Below are positions 1 through 8,154 of a stretch of 64,000 nucleotides of DNA, one piece after another (position 1 is the stretch's first letter; each line of letters opens with the position of its first letter). Location: assembly GCF_017355955.1 (NCBI RefSeq), contig NZ_JAFFID010000001.1:1612001-1676000 (forward strand). Direction: 5' to 3'. The notes under the pieces were generated by a model. It searched no databases and was not told the origin of the DNA. It saw nothing but the letters and a program-made list of their open reading frames with translations. Origin of the DNA: Sabulibacter ruber (GTDB lineage Bacteria > Bacteroidota > Bacteroidia > Cytophagales > Hymenobacteraceae). The translations under genes were made by a program, and so were the position numbers.

Positions 1-1587
1 ATCGGGTTCTCCAAGATTACCCGCGACCTGTCTGAGCGCAAAAAAGCCGAGGACGATCTGTTCAAGGCCTACGAGGAGCTGAAAGACAGCGAAGAGCGGT
101 TCCGGTTGCTGGTAGAAGGCGTCACCGATTACGCCATTTTCATGCTGGACCCCGCCGGAAACATTGCCACCTGGAACAAAGGTGCCCAAAACATAAAAGG
201 GTACCAGGCCAGCGAGATCATTGGCAAGTACTTCTCCAAGTTCTACAGCCGCGAGGCCATCCAGAGCGGTTTTCCGGAGTACGAACTCAAAAAAGCCCGC
301 GAAGACGGCCGCTTTGAAGACGAAGGCTGGCGCTACCGCAAAGACGGCTCAGCGTTTTGGGCCAACGTGGTCATCACGGCCATCTACAACAAAAAGAAAG
401 AGCTCATTGGCTTCTCTAAGATCACGCGTGACCTCACCGAGAAAAAGAAATTGGAGCAGCAGCTCTTCCAGACCAACGAGGAGTTAAAGGAAGCCGAGGA
501 AAAGAGTCGCCTGCTAATAGACAGTGTGAAAGACTACGCCATTCTCATGCTCAACCCAGAAGGCTACATCACCAGCTGGAACGCCGGGGCTGAGCGTATC
601 AAAGGCTACTCCCCCAAAGAAATCCTGGGCAAGCACTTTTCCATGTTCTATCCACGCGAGGCCATTGAAAAGAACTTTCCGCAGTATGAACTTGCCACCG
701 CCCTCAAGATTGGCAGGTTTGAAGACGAAGGCTGGCGCATCAGAAAAGACGGAACCGCTTTCTGGGCCAACGTGGTGATCTCGCCGGTGTTCAACTCAGA
801 GCACCGCCTGCTGGGCTTTGCCAAAGTTACCCGCGACCTAACCGAGCGCCGCCGCAACGAAGAACTCACCCAGAAAAACCAGGAGCTGCTACGCATCAAC
901 AATGATCTGGATAACTTTGTCTACACGGCCTCCCACGACCTGAAATCACCAATCACCAACCTGGAGGGCCTGCTCACCGCCCTGAAAGAAGACCTGGGCC
1001 CCGACTGCCTCACCCACCAGGACATTTTGGGTATGATGGCTAACTCCATCACCACTCTGCGCAAAGTAATCACAGACTTGTCTGATGTGACCAAACTGCA
1101 GCAGGATAAAGACAGCCCCGTGGTGGTGAATCTGCCGGAGTTGCTGGAAGAGGTAAAGGAAACCCTATCCGATAAGCTGCAAGCCAGCAACGCCCAGGTC
1201 AAAGTAGGCGACATGGAGTTCCACAACCTGCGCTACACCCGCAAGAACCTGCGCAGCCTGCTCTTCAACTTGGTATCCAATGCTGTGAAGTATGCAGACC
1301 CGCAACGCACGCCCGAGGTAGTCATCAGCACCTTCTCTGCCCCCACCGGTGAGTACGTGCTGTCTGTGGCTGATAACGGGTTAGGGATACCGGCCCACCA
1401 GATAGATAAAATATTTGCCATGTACAAGCGGGTGCATGACCACGTAGAAGGCACCGGTATTGGCTTGTACCTGGTGAAAAAAATCCTGGAGAACTCAGGA
1501 GACCGTATTGAGGTGGAAAGCGAAGTTGGCAAAGGCACCGTCTTCAAAGTGTATTTCACTCCCAGGCACCCTTTTAATAATTCCTAG
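1..1587 (+). CDS. multi-PAS sensor histidine kinase, 5' end outside window
   Basis: This frame is open from the first base, so the true start lies upstream and only the C-terminal 528 residues are visible. The first residues match the end of a PAS/PAC unit (IGFSKITRDL). Two complete PAS domains follow (about residues 36-145 and 170-280), both with the SWN/TWNKGA and GRFEDEGWR signatures. A HisKA helix has the phospho-acceptor His near residue 312 (TASHDLKSPI). A HATPase_c domain shows an N box (NLVSNAVKYAD), a G1 box (DNGLGIP) and a G2 box (GTGIGLYLV). No transmembrane segment is visible in this part. The three near-identical PAS units point to internal duplication. No response regulator adjoins it on the 3' side. 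The ligand is unknown. Confidence 0.95.
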   Translation: MGFSKITRDLSERKKAEDDLFKAYEELKDSEERFRLLVEGVTDYAIFMLDPAGNIATWNKGAQNIKGYQASEIIGKYFSKFYSREAIQSGFPEYELKKAREDGRFEDEGWRYRKDGSAFWANVVITAIYNKKKELIGFSKITRDLTEKKKLEQQLFQTNEELKEAEEKSRLLIDSVKDYAILMLNPEGYITSWNAGAERIKGYSPKEILGKHFSMFYPREAIEKNFPQYELATALKIGRFEDEGWRIRKDGTAFWANVVISPVFNSEHRLLGFAKVTRDLTERRRNEELTQKNQELLRINNDLDNFVYTASHDLKSPITNLEGLLTALKEDLGPDCLTHQDILGMMANSITTLRKVITDLSDVTKLQQDKDSPVVVNLPELLEEVKETLSDKLQASNAQVKVGDMEFHNLRYTRKNLRSLLFNLVSNAVKYADPQRTPEVVISTFSAPTGEYVLSVADNGLGIPAHQIDKIFAMYKRVHDHVEGTGIGLYLVKKILENSGDRIEVESEVGKGTVFKVYFTPRHPFNNS

Positions 1588-1626
1588 TTTCCCTTGCCTT
1601 AAGCGTAAGGTTTTACCGAAGACCTA

Positions 1627-1673
1627 AAACAAGAGGTCCTGCCTGAGTTTACCCCGGGCAGGACCTCTTGTTT
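1627..1673. terminator. bidirectional hairpin terminator
   Basis: Perfect 17-bp inverted arms (1627-1643 and 1657-1673) enclose a 13-base loop. A-rich and T-rich flanks on either side allow it to work on both strands. It sits between the histidine kinase and the convergent monooxygenase gene. Confidence 0.85.
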
Positions 1674-1689
1674 GTTTTGGGCCTGTTTT

Positions 1690-2001
1690 CTACAAAACGC
1701 TTTCAAAATAGGTAAGTTTCTTGGTGAGCTTGGGCCGTTCTGCTTCTTTGTTCTGACGTTGTTCCTTGTGCCCTTGCACGTGATCCTCGCGGGAGATCCA
1801 GGCTTTGAAATCATCTTTGCTGTTCCACTTGGAGACCAGCACGTACTCCACGGTCTGCGGATGTTCGCGTTTCCAGATATCGAAGGAAATGAGCCCGGCC
1901 GCACCGTGGCTTTCCTCCAAATCATGCTGGCATTTCTGGGCCAGGTACGCTTCATGTTCTTTATCGGCCTCAAAGCTGGCGTTCACTAAATAAGCACTCA
2001 T
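1690..2001 (-). CDS. antibiotic biosynthesis monooxygenase (ABM) / HmoA-like protein
   Basis: This 103-residue protein has the ferredoxin-like ABM fold pattern. The segment with VEYVLVSKWNSKDDFKAW followed by a His-rich stretch (REDHVQGHKE) is typical of the HmoA/IsdG group of heme-degrading or quinol monooxygenases. The length is normal for a one-domain member. It is cytosolic with no signal peptide. It stands alone, ending against the kinase terminator, with the hydrolase gene upstream on the same strand. Which substrate (heme or a small aromatic) it uses cannot be told from sequence. The ABM fold is fairly certain and the heme role is only suggested. Confidence 0.75.
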   Translation of the reverse strand: MSAYLVNASFEADKEHEAYLAQKCQHDLEESHGAAGLISFDIWKREHPQTVEYVLVSKWNSKDDFKAWISREDHVQGHKEQRQNKEAERPKLTKKLTYFESVL

Positions 2002-2101
2002 AAAAAGCGGGTTGGTTTATAGGTAAAAACGTGAAGGTACCAGGAAATAGTTTTTTGCTGCTTGGCTTAGCCGCTTTCCTGCAGGGTACCTGTTGCCCGG
2101 C

Positions 2102-2956
2102 TTATTTGAGTTTCCGGTTGAAAAGCTCTAGCGTACGGTTCCAGGCTAGTTTGGCGACCGCCTCATTGTAGCGGGCCGGTGAGGTATTGTTGTTGAAGGC
2201 ATGGTTGGCTCCTTCGTACACGTACAGTTGGTAGTTGATATTGGCGGCTTTCAGGGCTTGTTCAAAGGCCGGGATGCCCGCGTTTACCCGCTCGTCCAGT
2301 CCGCCGTAGTGCAGCAGCATCTCGGCTTTTATCTTAGGCACCTCCGCGGCATCGGGTTGCCGGCCGTAATACACCACGGCAGCGTCCAGCTCAGGCGAAT
2401 TTACGGCTAACTGCCCTACCAGGGCCCCGCCCCAACAGAAGCCTACCGCCCCGGTTTTCCCGTTGGCGTTTTTGTGGTGTTGCAGGTACTCCAAGCCTTT
2501 CAGGAAATTGGTGAGGTTCTGCTGGGCATCCAGTTTAGAGAATAAGGCGCGGGCCTCGTCTTCATTGGCCGGGGTGCCTCCCATCGGCGACAACGCATCG
2601 GGCGCCAAGGCGAGGTAACCCGCCTGCGCCACCCGCACCGTCACATCCCGGATGTGCGGATTCAAGCCCCGGTTTTCATGGATAACCATCACGGCACCCA
2701 GCTTCTTCTCTTTCCTGGGCTGTGCCAGAAATCCTTTCATGGTCACGCCCTCGGCCCCGGCGTAAGTAATGTCCTCGGTTTGGAGGTTTTTATCGTCTAC
2801 CGTAGCAGCCTGGGCGTAATTGTTCTCCAGCATGGGCAAGAGCGACATAGCCAACGTTAGGCTGCCCGTGAGTTTGGCTAATCTGGAAATGAACTCCTTG
2901 CGGGTGAGCGGAGCGTGGGTGTACTCGTCAAATAAATTGATGATGCGCTGGTCCAT
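2102..2956 (-). CDS. dienelactone hydrolase family protein
   Basis: This is an alpha/beta hydrolase of about 284 residues. The nucleophile elbow carries cysteine (GFCWGG), as in true dienelactone hydrolases, and the acid (GLDERV) and histidine (GANHAF) positions are present. The N-terminus has a segment like a Tat signal (TRKEFISRLAKLTG followed by a hydrophobic stretch), so export is likely. The ATG at 2956 is preferred over an in-frame upstream start at 3016, because family members begin with MDQRI-like residues and the extra 20 residues look non-coding. The substrate is unknown; related proteins act on cyclic esters or other small esters. Confidence 0.85.
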   Translation of the reverse strand: MDQRIINLFDEYTHAPLTRKEFISRLAKLTGSLTLAMSLLPMLENNYAQAATVDDKNLQTEDITYAGAEGVTMKGFLAQPRKEKKLGAVMVIHENRGLNPHIRDVTVRVAQAGYLALAPDALSPMGGTPANEDEARALFSKLDAQQNLTNFLKGLEYLQHHKNANGKTGAVGFCWGGALVGQLAVNSPELDAAVVYYGRQPDAAEVPKIKAEMLLHYGGLDERVNAGIPAFEQALKAANINYQLYVYEGANHAFNNNTSPARYNEAVAKLAWNRTLELFNRKLK

Positions 2957-3086
2957 AGGTGTAGGTTGTTTCTTTGGAAGGTACAAAACTGGGCACAGTA
3001 ATCCATGAACCGGCACCGCAGAATGTACAGGAAATGGATTGTCCTTACATAAAACTGCTGCTTTAAATCCCCAAGACAGGGACCCA

Positions 3087-3121
3087 TTTTAGCTCGATTT
3101 TCCTGAAAACAGGGCTGAAAC
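3087..3121. repeat. gene-end palindrome family member (TTTTC-N2-GAAAA core)
   Basis: An imperfect palindrome with the core TTTTCctGAAAA and outer TTTTAGC / GCTgAAA arms. It belongs to the dispersed family described in the findings. Confidence 0.5.
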
Positions 3122-3243
3122 TCCGGCGTTACTACCTTACCTGTATCCTTGACGGCAACTGCCAAGACAAAGCGATTGCCACACTATGCAGAACCTGGTG
3201 AAGGCTGAACATCGGCTAAGCGTAATCTTACCTATTTATGTGG

Positions 3244-3251
3244 TACTTTTG
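3244..3251 (+). promoter_or_regulatory. Bacteroidota -7 promoter element of truC
   Basis: TACTTTTG matches the TAnnTTTG consensus exactly and lies about 75 bases before the GTG start of truC. No good -33 box is visible. Confidence 0.45.
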
Positions 3252-3324
3252 AAGTTTCAATCCCCTGCTCAGTCAATCTGATTCTGGGCTTAAAAGGTGA
3301 TTTTACAACAAAAGTAGGAAGCGA

Positions 3325-4050
3325 GTGCTGGAGATAATTTATGAAGACGCGCAGTACGTGGCCATCAATAAGCCCAATGGGCTGTTGGTTCACCGCACGC
3401 GCATAGCCGAGGAGAAGAAGGAATTTGCCATCCAGTTGCTGCGCGACCAACTGGGGTACCGGGTACACGCGGTCCATCGGCTTGACCGGGGTACCTCCGG
3501 CGTGCTGCTCTTCGCGAAATCTCCGGAGGCAACGGCCCCGCTGGTAAAGGCTTTTAGTGAACGGCAGCCCGATAAAACCTACTTTGCCATTGTACGCGGC
3601 TATGCCCCTGAGGCAGGCACCATTGACAACCCCATTCGCCCCGACAAGGACAACGGCCTGAAAGAACCCCAGGATGCGCTCACCCATTTCCAGAGATTAG
3701 CCACCGTAGAGCTAACCATACCGGTGGGCCGGTACCAGACCAGCCGCTACAGCCTGGTGAAAGTAAAACCCGAAACCGGCCGCATGCACCAGATCAGAAA
3801 GCACTTCGCGCACTTGCGTCACTACATTGTAGGAGATAAAAAACACGGCGACTGGCGCCACAACCGCATGTTCCTGGAAGAACTGAACAGCCCGTTTATG
3901 CTGCTGCACTCCGCCTCCCTGAAATTTGAACATCCTTTCACGGGAGAGCAAATAGAGATAAAAGCAAGAATGCCCGAAAACATGCTTCGGCTGTGCCAGC
4001 AGTTTAGCTGGGAAGATGTGCTGCAAGCGCAGGAAGAGCTGGTTTTCTGA
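3325..4050 (+). CDS. truC: tRNA pseudouridine(65) synthase TruC
   Basis: This 241-residue RluA-family enzyme is expected to convert uridine 65 of certain tRNAs to pseudouridine. The catalytic motif HRLDRGTSG has its Asp at residue 54. The pattern of a short N-terminus (LEIIYEDAQYVAINKPNGLLVHR), TRY-like segment (YQTSRYSLV), GRMHQIRKHFAHLRH and GDKKHGD follows E. coli TruC closely, and no S4 domain is present. The start is GTG. It is transcribed alone from its own promoter and ends at a strong hairpin. The family call is firm. The exact tRNA position follows from similarity to TruC rather than RluA or RluD. Confidence 0.9.
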   Translation: MLEIIYEDAQYVAINKPNGLLVHRTRIAEEKKEFAIQLLRDQLGYRVHAVHRLDRGTSGVLLFAKSPEATAPLVKAFSERQPDKTYFAIVRGYAPEAGTIDNPIRPDKDNGLKEPQDALTHFQRLATVELTIPVGRYQTSRYSLVKVKPETGRMHQIRKHFAHLRHYIVGDKKHGDWRHNRMFLEELNSPFMLLHSASLKFEHPFTGEQIEIKARMPENMLRLCQQFSWEDVLQAQEELVF

Positions 4051-4086
4051 TATCGTTTTAGGAGGCAATCGTCTTCCACAAAAATC

Positions 4087-4130
4087 CCCCGTTTACGGCC
4101 TGTTGTCAGGAAAACAGGCCGTAAACGGGG
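4087..4130. terminator. hairpin terminator between truC and GH92
   Basis: Perfect 18-bp arms (4087-4104 and 4113-4130) around an 8-base loop, with A-rich and T-rich flanks. It serves both convergent genes. The arms and loop also fit the gene-end palindrome family (GGCCTGTT...AACAGGCC). Confidence 0.85.
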
Positions 4131-4156
4131 ATTCCTATTTGTGCTGCTAAAGCCGC

Positions 4157-6451
4157 TTACTTCTTTGGTTTGCTGCTCATGTAAAAGGTGAGCTTGCCGC
4201 CTTTTACCAGATCCGCATGATTCAGGAAAGGCTGGGTAAGAGGCTTGCCGTTCAGTTCCACTTTCTGCACGTACACGTTTTTCTCGCTTTGGTTTTTCGC
4301 CTCAATCACGAAGCTTTTGCCATTGTCCAGGTTCAAAGTGGCCTCTTTCACGGCAGGGCTGCCTAAGGCGTATTGCTCTGAGCCGGGTGCCACCGGGTAG
4401 AACCCGAGGGAGCTGAACAGGTACCAGGCGCTCATCTGGCCGCAGTCATCGTTGCCGCCCAGACCATCGGGGGTGGCCTGATACTGTTTCTTGAGGATCA
4501 TGCGTACGCGCTCCTGCGTCTTCCAAGGCTGATCTGTCCAGTTATACAGGTAGGCGGCGTGGTGTGCGGGCTCGTTGCCGTGCACGTAGTTGCCTATAAT
4601 GCCCTCGCGGGTGATGTCCTCGGTATCAGCAAAGAACTCGTCCGGTAAATGCATGGTAAAGAGTGAGTCCAGGTGCGGGACGAATTTGGCGTTTCCGCCC
4701 ATGAGTTGGATCATCTCCGCGGGGGCCTGCGGCACGTAGAGGCTGTAGTTCCAGGCGTTGCCTTCAATAAAGCCCTGATTGTGGGTGCTCAGCACATCAA
4801 ACTCCTTCTTGAACGTGCCGTCGCTCAGCTTGGGCCGCATGTACCCGATGTTCTTGTCATACACATTCCGCCAGTTTTGGGCGCGTTTGGTGAACTCCTG
4901 GTAAATATCCTGCCGGTTCAGCTTTTTGGCCACCTGCGCGATGCACCAATCGTCATAGGCGTACTCCAGCGTTTTAGACACCGAGGAACCGTTCTTATCC
5001 TCCGGCACATAACCCAACTGCATGTAATACTGCAAACCGTCATAGTAGCCTTGGCGGGCGGTGGCCACGCAGGCATCCAGCGCCCGGTTCGCATCGCCGG
5101 GGTAAGTACCTTTCATGATCGCATCTGAGATCACCGATACGCTGTGGTAGCCGATCATGCACCAGTTCTCGTTGCCGTGGTGCGACCAGATGGGCAGCAT
5201 GTTGTGCACGCTCTGGTCATAATGCGCCAGCATAGACTCCACCATATCGGCGTTGCGTTTGGGCTGCACCAGGTTGAACCAGGGGTGCAGGGCGCGGTAG
5301 GTATCCCACAGGGAAAAAGACGTGTAGTTGGTGAAGTTCTTTGCCCCGTGGTTGTTCTGGTCCAGGCCCCGGTACTGGCCGTTCACGTCCATGTAAATGG
5401 TGGGGCCCAGAAACGTGTGGTAGAGCGCGGTGTAGAAGTTGATATAATCGTCTTTGGTGGGTAGGCTGGCGCGCACTTTGCCCAGCTCCTGGTTCCACTG
5501 GGCTTGGCTTTCCTGCTTTACGCGGTCAAAATCCCAATGCGGCACCTCGGCACGCATGTTGGCCAAAGCGCCCTCGGTACTCACCGGCGACAACGCGAAT
5601 TTGATCTTCACCTTTTCGCCTTCCTGGGTCTTGAAATCGAAATAAGCCCTGATCTGCTTGCCAGCCATCTCGGGGAAGTTCTTGCTCTGGTCGAATTTCC
5701 GCCAGAAGCCGCGGTACACCTGGGCTTTGGAGTAGTCTTTGTTGCCGTACTGGTAAAACGGCTTGGAAAACGCCATGGCGAAGTACACCGTGCGCGTGCG
5801 GCCCCAGCCGTTGGTCTGCCGGTAGCCGGTCACCAACGTATCGTTCTCAATGCGCAGGAAGGTCCAGGTGTTTTTGTCTTCGTAGTTGTAGATGCCATGC
5901 ATCAGGTCCAGGATGATGTGCGCCTCGTCACTCTTGGGAAACGTGTACTGGTGCATGCCCACCCGGTTGGTGGCCGTGAGTTCCGCCTGGATGTTGTGGT
6001 CGTCCAGCTTCACGCTGTAGTAGGCGGGTTGGGCCACCTCGTTGTTGTGCGAGAACTTGGACCGATAGCCCGTTTCGGGTTGGGTCTCGGTGCCGGGGTT
6101 CAGCTGCAGTTTGCCGGTGGTAGGCATGATGAGGAAATCGCCTAGGTCTGAGTGGCCGGTGCCGCTGAAGTGCGTATGGCTGAAGCCCACGATGGTAGGA
6201 TCATCGTATTGGTAGCCAGCGCAGTACTTGTACACGTCTTTGTTGTACTTGCCGTTCACCTCGTACGGAATGGTATCGGTATCAGGTGAGAGCTGCACCA
6301 TCCCGAAAGGCGCCGTGGCTCCCGGGTACGTGTGGCCCATCTTATGCGTCCCGATCAGGGGATTGACCCAACGAACCAGATCATTGGCTGGTTTCTGGGC
6401 GAAGGAAGTAAACTGACAGAGCAGGAAAGCGAGAAGCAGAGGATTTCTCAT
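4157..6451 (-). CDS. GH92 family alpha-mannosidase (exported)
   Basis: This protein of about 764 residues starts with a signal peptide (MRNPLLLAFLLCQFTSFAQ). The GH92 hallmarks are all present: WVNPLIGT and GATAPFGMVQLSPDT near the N-terminus, GFSHTHFSGTG, and the C-terminal GGNDDCGQMSAWYLFSSLGF carrying acidic active-site residues. GH92 enzymes are calcium-dependent inverting exo-alpha-mannosidases acting on N-glycans or mannans. The ATG at 6451 is chosen because a longer reading needs a TTG start and puts a non-signal extension in front. No SusC/D pair or other CAZyme adjoins it, so it is not in a typical polysaccharide utilization locus. An imperfect palindrome lies 85 bases upstream. Confidence 0.93.
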   Translation of the reverse strand: MRNPLLLAFLLCQFTSFAQKPANDLVRWVNPLIGTHKMGHTYPGATAPFGMVQLSPDTDTIPYEVNGKYNKDVYKYCAGYQYDDPTIVGFSHTHFSGTGHSDLGDFLIMPTTGKLQLNPGTETQPETGYRSKFSHNNEVAQPAYYSVKLDDHNIQAELTATNRVGMHQYTFPKSDEAHIILDLMHGIYNYEDKNTWTFLRIENDTLVTGYRQTNGWGRTRTVYFAMAFSKPFYQYGNKDYSKAQVYRGFWRKFDQSKNFPEMAGKQIRAYFDFKTQEGEKVKIKFALSPVSTEGALANMRAEVPHWDFDRVKQESQAQWNQELGKVRASLPTKDDYINFYTALYHTFLGPTIYMDVNGQYRGLDQNNHGAKNFTNYTSFSLWDTYRALHPWFNLVQPKRNADMVESMLAHYDQSVHNMLPIWSHHGNENWCMIGYHSVSVISDAIMKGTYPGDANRALDACVATARQGYYDGLQYYMQLGYVPEDKNGSSVSKTLEYAYDDWCIAQVAKKLNRQDIYQEFTKRAQNWRNVYDKNIGYMRPKLSDGTFKKEFDVLSTHNQGFIEGNAWNYSLYVPQAPAEMIQLMGGNAKFVPHLDSLFTMHLPDEFFADTEDITREGIIGNYVHGNEPAHHAAYLYNWTDQPWKTQERVRMILKKQYQATPDGLGGNDDCGQMSAWYLFSSLGFYPVAPGSEQYALGSPAVKEATLNLDNGKSFVIEAKNQSEKNVYVQKVELNGKPLTQPFLNHADLVKGGKLTFYMSSKPKK

Positions 6452-6536
6452 GTTGGGAGGACTAAGGAAAATCTGGGAAAGCAGTTTTTTTAAATTCAAA
6501 GATAATGGAGAATCTGACCCTGCAAAGACTCACCTC

Positions 6537-6570
6537 ATTTTGTGCGGTTTTTAATAAAACCACACAAAAT
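6537..6570. promoter_or_regulatory. palindrome upstream of GH92
   Basis: Arms 6537-6551 and 6556-6570 (ATTTTGTGcGGTTTT and its complement with one mismatch) surround TAAT. It lies about 85 bases before the GH92 start. It could be an operator or an RNA hairpin in the leader; the sequence does not decide. Confidence 0.4.
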
Positions 6571-6925
6571 GAAAGAAAGGTCTTCCTCTGAATTGATGGG
6601 CAATTAGCAGGGCACTTTCAAAACATGTTTAAGCAGATAACCCTTTTTATGCTGGATGTTGTTTCTACTGATTTTAAGCCCTTGCTACTCAGATGATCAT
6701 TTCAGGAAAGTATCATCCAGGCTTATAGGGCTTATAATCACGTACATTACTAACCCTTCTCCAGCTCAGGTACCTTTAACCATACCGGTATCAGTAAATA
6801 AACTAACAAAGACACAGTATTACCTTTCCTTACTTTTGTGGCATTCATAAGAGACTTGAGGCAAAAAGGTATGTTGCCTTTATCATTCATTTATTTTCCT
6901 GAAAGGAAAAACAGATAATCTGAAC
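6571..6925. other. AT-rich intergenic region before the MDR gene
   Basis: No supported gene. A 64-codon frame at 6656-6850 lacks coding character. A perfect -7 element (TACTTTTG) is at 6831-6838. Confidence 0.4.
6831..6838 (+). promoter_or_regulatory. Bacteroidota -7 promoter element of the MDR gene
   Basis: TACTTTTG is an exact TAnnTTTG match, giving a leader of roughly 80 bases before the ATG at 6926. No clear -33 box is seen. Confidence 0.45.
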
Positions 6926-7945
6926 ATGAAAGCGTACAAAATACACGCCCCTAAAGGTTGGGACAATTTAAAACTAGTTGAATCTGAAGAACCTGCTGTG
7001 ACAGGCAATCAGGTTAAAATCAACATCAAAGCTGTTTCATTGAACTACCGCGATACTGCTGTAACCTTGGGTTACTTTGCGTACCCTGGTGAGAAGTTAC
7101 CAATGATTCCGTTTAGTGATGGTGCTGGTATCATCACCGAGGTAGGCCCTGATGTAAGAAATCTCAAAGTAGGCGATAGAGTATCTCCTAACTTCTTCCC
7201 AGACTGGTATGGGGGTGCTTTCTCAGCGCAGAAGGTAGCTCGTTCTTTGGGCGGCAGCACAGACGGAGTATTAGCAGAATACGTGGTGTTCAGCGAAGAT
7301 TCAGTAGCTAAGATCCCAGATTCATTTACCTATGAAGAAGCTGCTTCAGTACCATGTGCGGGAGTAACAGCATGGCACTCTTTAGTAACTAAAGGTGGCA
7401 TAAAGCCAGGTCAGACAGTATTGGTACAAGGTACTGGCGGGGTTTCCATCTTCGGGTTGCAGATTGCAAAACTGTATGGAGCAAAAGTGATTGTGACTTC
7501 CAGCTGCAATGAGAAACTGGAACAAGCGAAAGCTCTGGGTGCTGATTACCTCATCAACTACAAAGAAACTCCGGAATGGGGAGCTAAAGCCAAAGAACTA
7601 ACGAACGGCGAGGGTGTAGATTTCATCCTGGAAGTAGGTGGTCCTGACACGCTGAACCAGTCTATTATTGCGCTTAAACCAGGTGGAAGCATCTACATTA
7701 TTGGTGCTGTTGGCGGTGGTGCACCTGGCCAGACCAAAGATATTTTTATCTCTCCGTTTGACATGGTAAACCTGCAAGCCATTTATGTAGGCAGCACAGA
7801 GATGATGGAAGAACTCTTCAAAGCGTTTGACGCTAACCAGGTGAAGCCTGCCATTGGCCAAACCTTTACCTTTGACAAGGTGGTAGACGCACTGGAGTTC
7901 ATGAAGAGCGGTTCGCATTTCGGGAAAATTGTGGTTACCCTCTAA
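6926..7945 (+). CDS. NAD(P)-dependent alcohol dehydrogenase / quinone reductase-like (MDR superfamily)
   Basis: A 339-residue medium-chain dehydrogenase/reductase with an N-terminal GroES-like domain (SLNYRDTAVTLG...PFSDGAGIITEVG) and a C-terminal Rossmann domain with the nucleotide-binding turn VQGTGGVSIFGLQIAK. The structural-zinc cysteine cluster is absent, so it belongs with the zinc-independent branch; the substrate is unknown. Its bases are visibly more AT-rich, with more A/T-ending codons, than the genes on either side. This could reflect transfer or different expression. It is monocistronic, ahead of a hairpin at 7953-8002. Confidence 0.88.
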   Translation: MKAYKIHAPKGWDNLKLVESEEPAVTGNQVKINIKAVSLNYRDTAVTLGYFAYPGEKLPMIPFSDGAGIITEVGPDVRNLKVGDRVSPNFFPDWYGGAFSAQKVARSLGGSTDGVLAEYVVFSEDSVAKIPDSFTYEEAASVPCAGVTAWHSLVTKGGIKPGQTVLVQGTGGVSIFGLQIAKLYGAKVIVTSSCNEKLEQAKALGADYLINYKETPEWGAKAKELTNGEGVDFILEVGGPDTLNQSIIALKPGGSIYIIGAVGGGAPGQTKDIFISPFDMVNLQAIYVGSTEMMEELFKAFDANQVKPAIGQTFTFDKVVDALEFMKSGSHFGKIVVTL

Positions 7946-7952
7946 AAGCTTA

Positions 7953-8002
7953 TTTCAATTCTGGTTTGCTAGCTTTTTGCAGTGCAAAATCAGAATTGGA
8001 AA
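7953..8002. terminator. imperfect hairpin between convergent genes
   Basis: Arms built on CAATTCTG / CAGAATTG, with flanking TTT and AAA and inner TTTGC / GCAAA pairs, lie just after the MDR stop codon. The stem is imperfect. Confidence 0.45.
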
Positions 8003-8154
8003 ATTTACTAAGTTCAAGCGCTCTTTCCTGTGTTTTCTGGCTATTTTCTTCAAAGTAGCTTAAAACCGGGAAAGAGCGTTTATATATAGAAGTTCTAGGA
8101 TAATTCTCGCAGAAATCTTCCCATAGCCCTGAGCAAAGCAACGAGTGGTTTACC

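Larger units (their letters stand above)
2957..3324. other. intergenic region between divergent hydrolase and truC
   Basis: This stretch holds no convincing gene. It contains the truC promoter at 3244-3251, a perfect -7 match for the minus strand at 3309-3316 (TACTTTTG read on that strand) and one gene-end palindrome at 3087-3121. Confidence 0.5.

Noticed and set aside
4157..6451. GH92 and GH97 genes as part of a polysaccharide utilization locus with the SusC/D pair
   Set aside because: They lie 20-45 kb from SusC/D with unrelated genes between, and the SusC/D leader points to sulfur amino acid control.
6656..6850. 64-codon frame before the MDR gene
   Set aside because: AT-rich with poor codon character, and it overlaps the MDR promoter.
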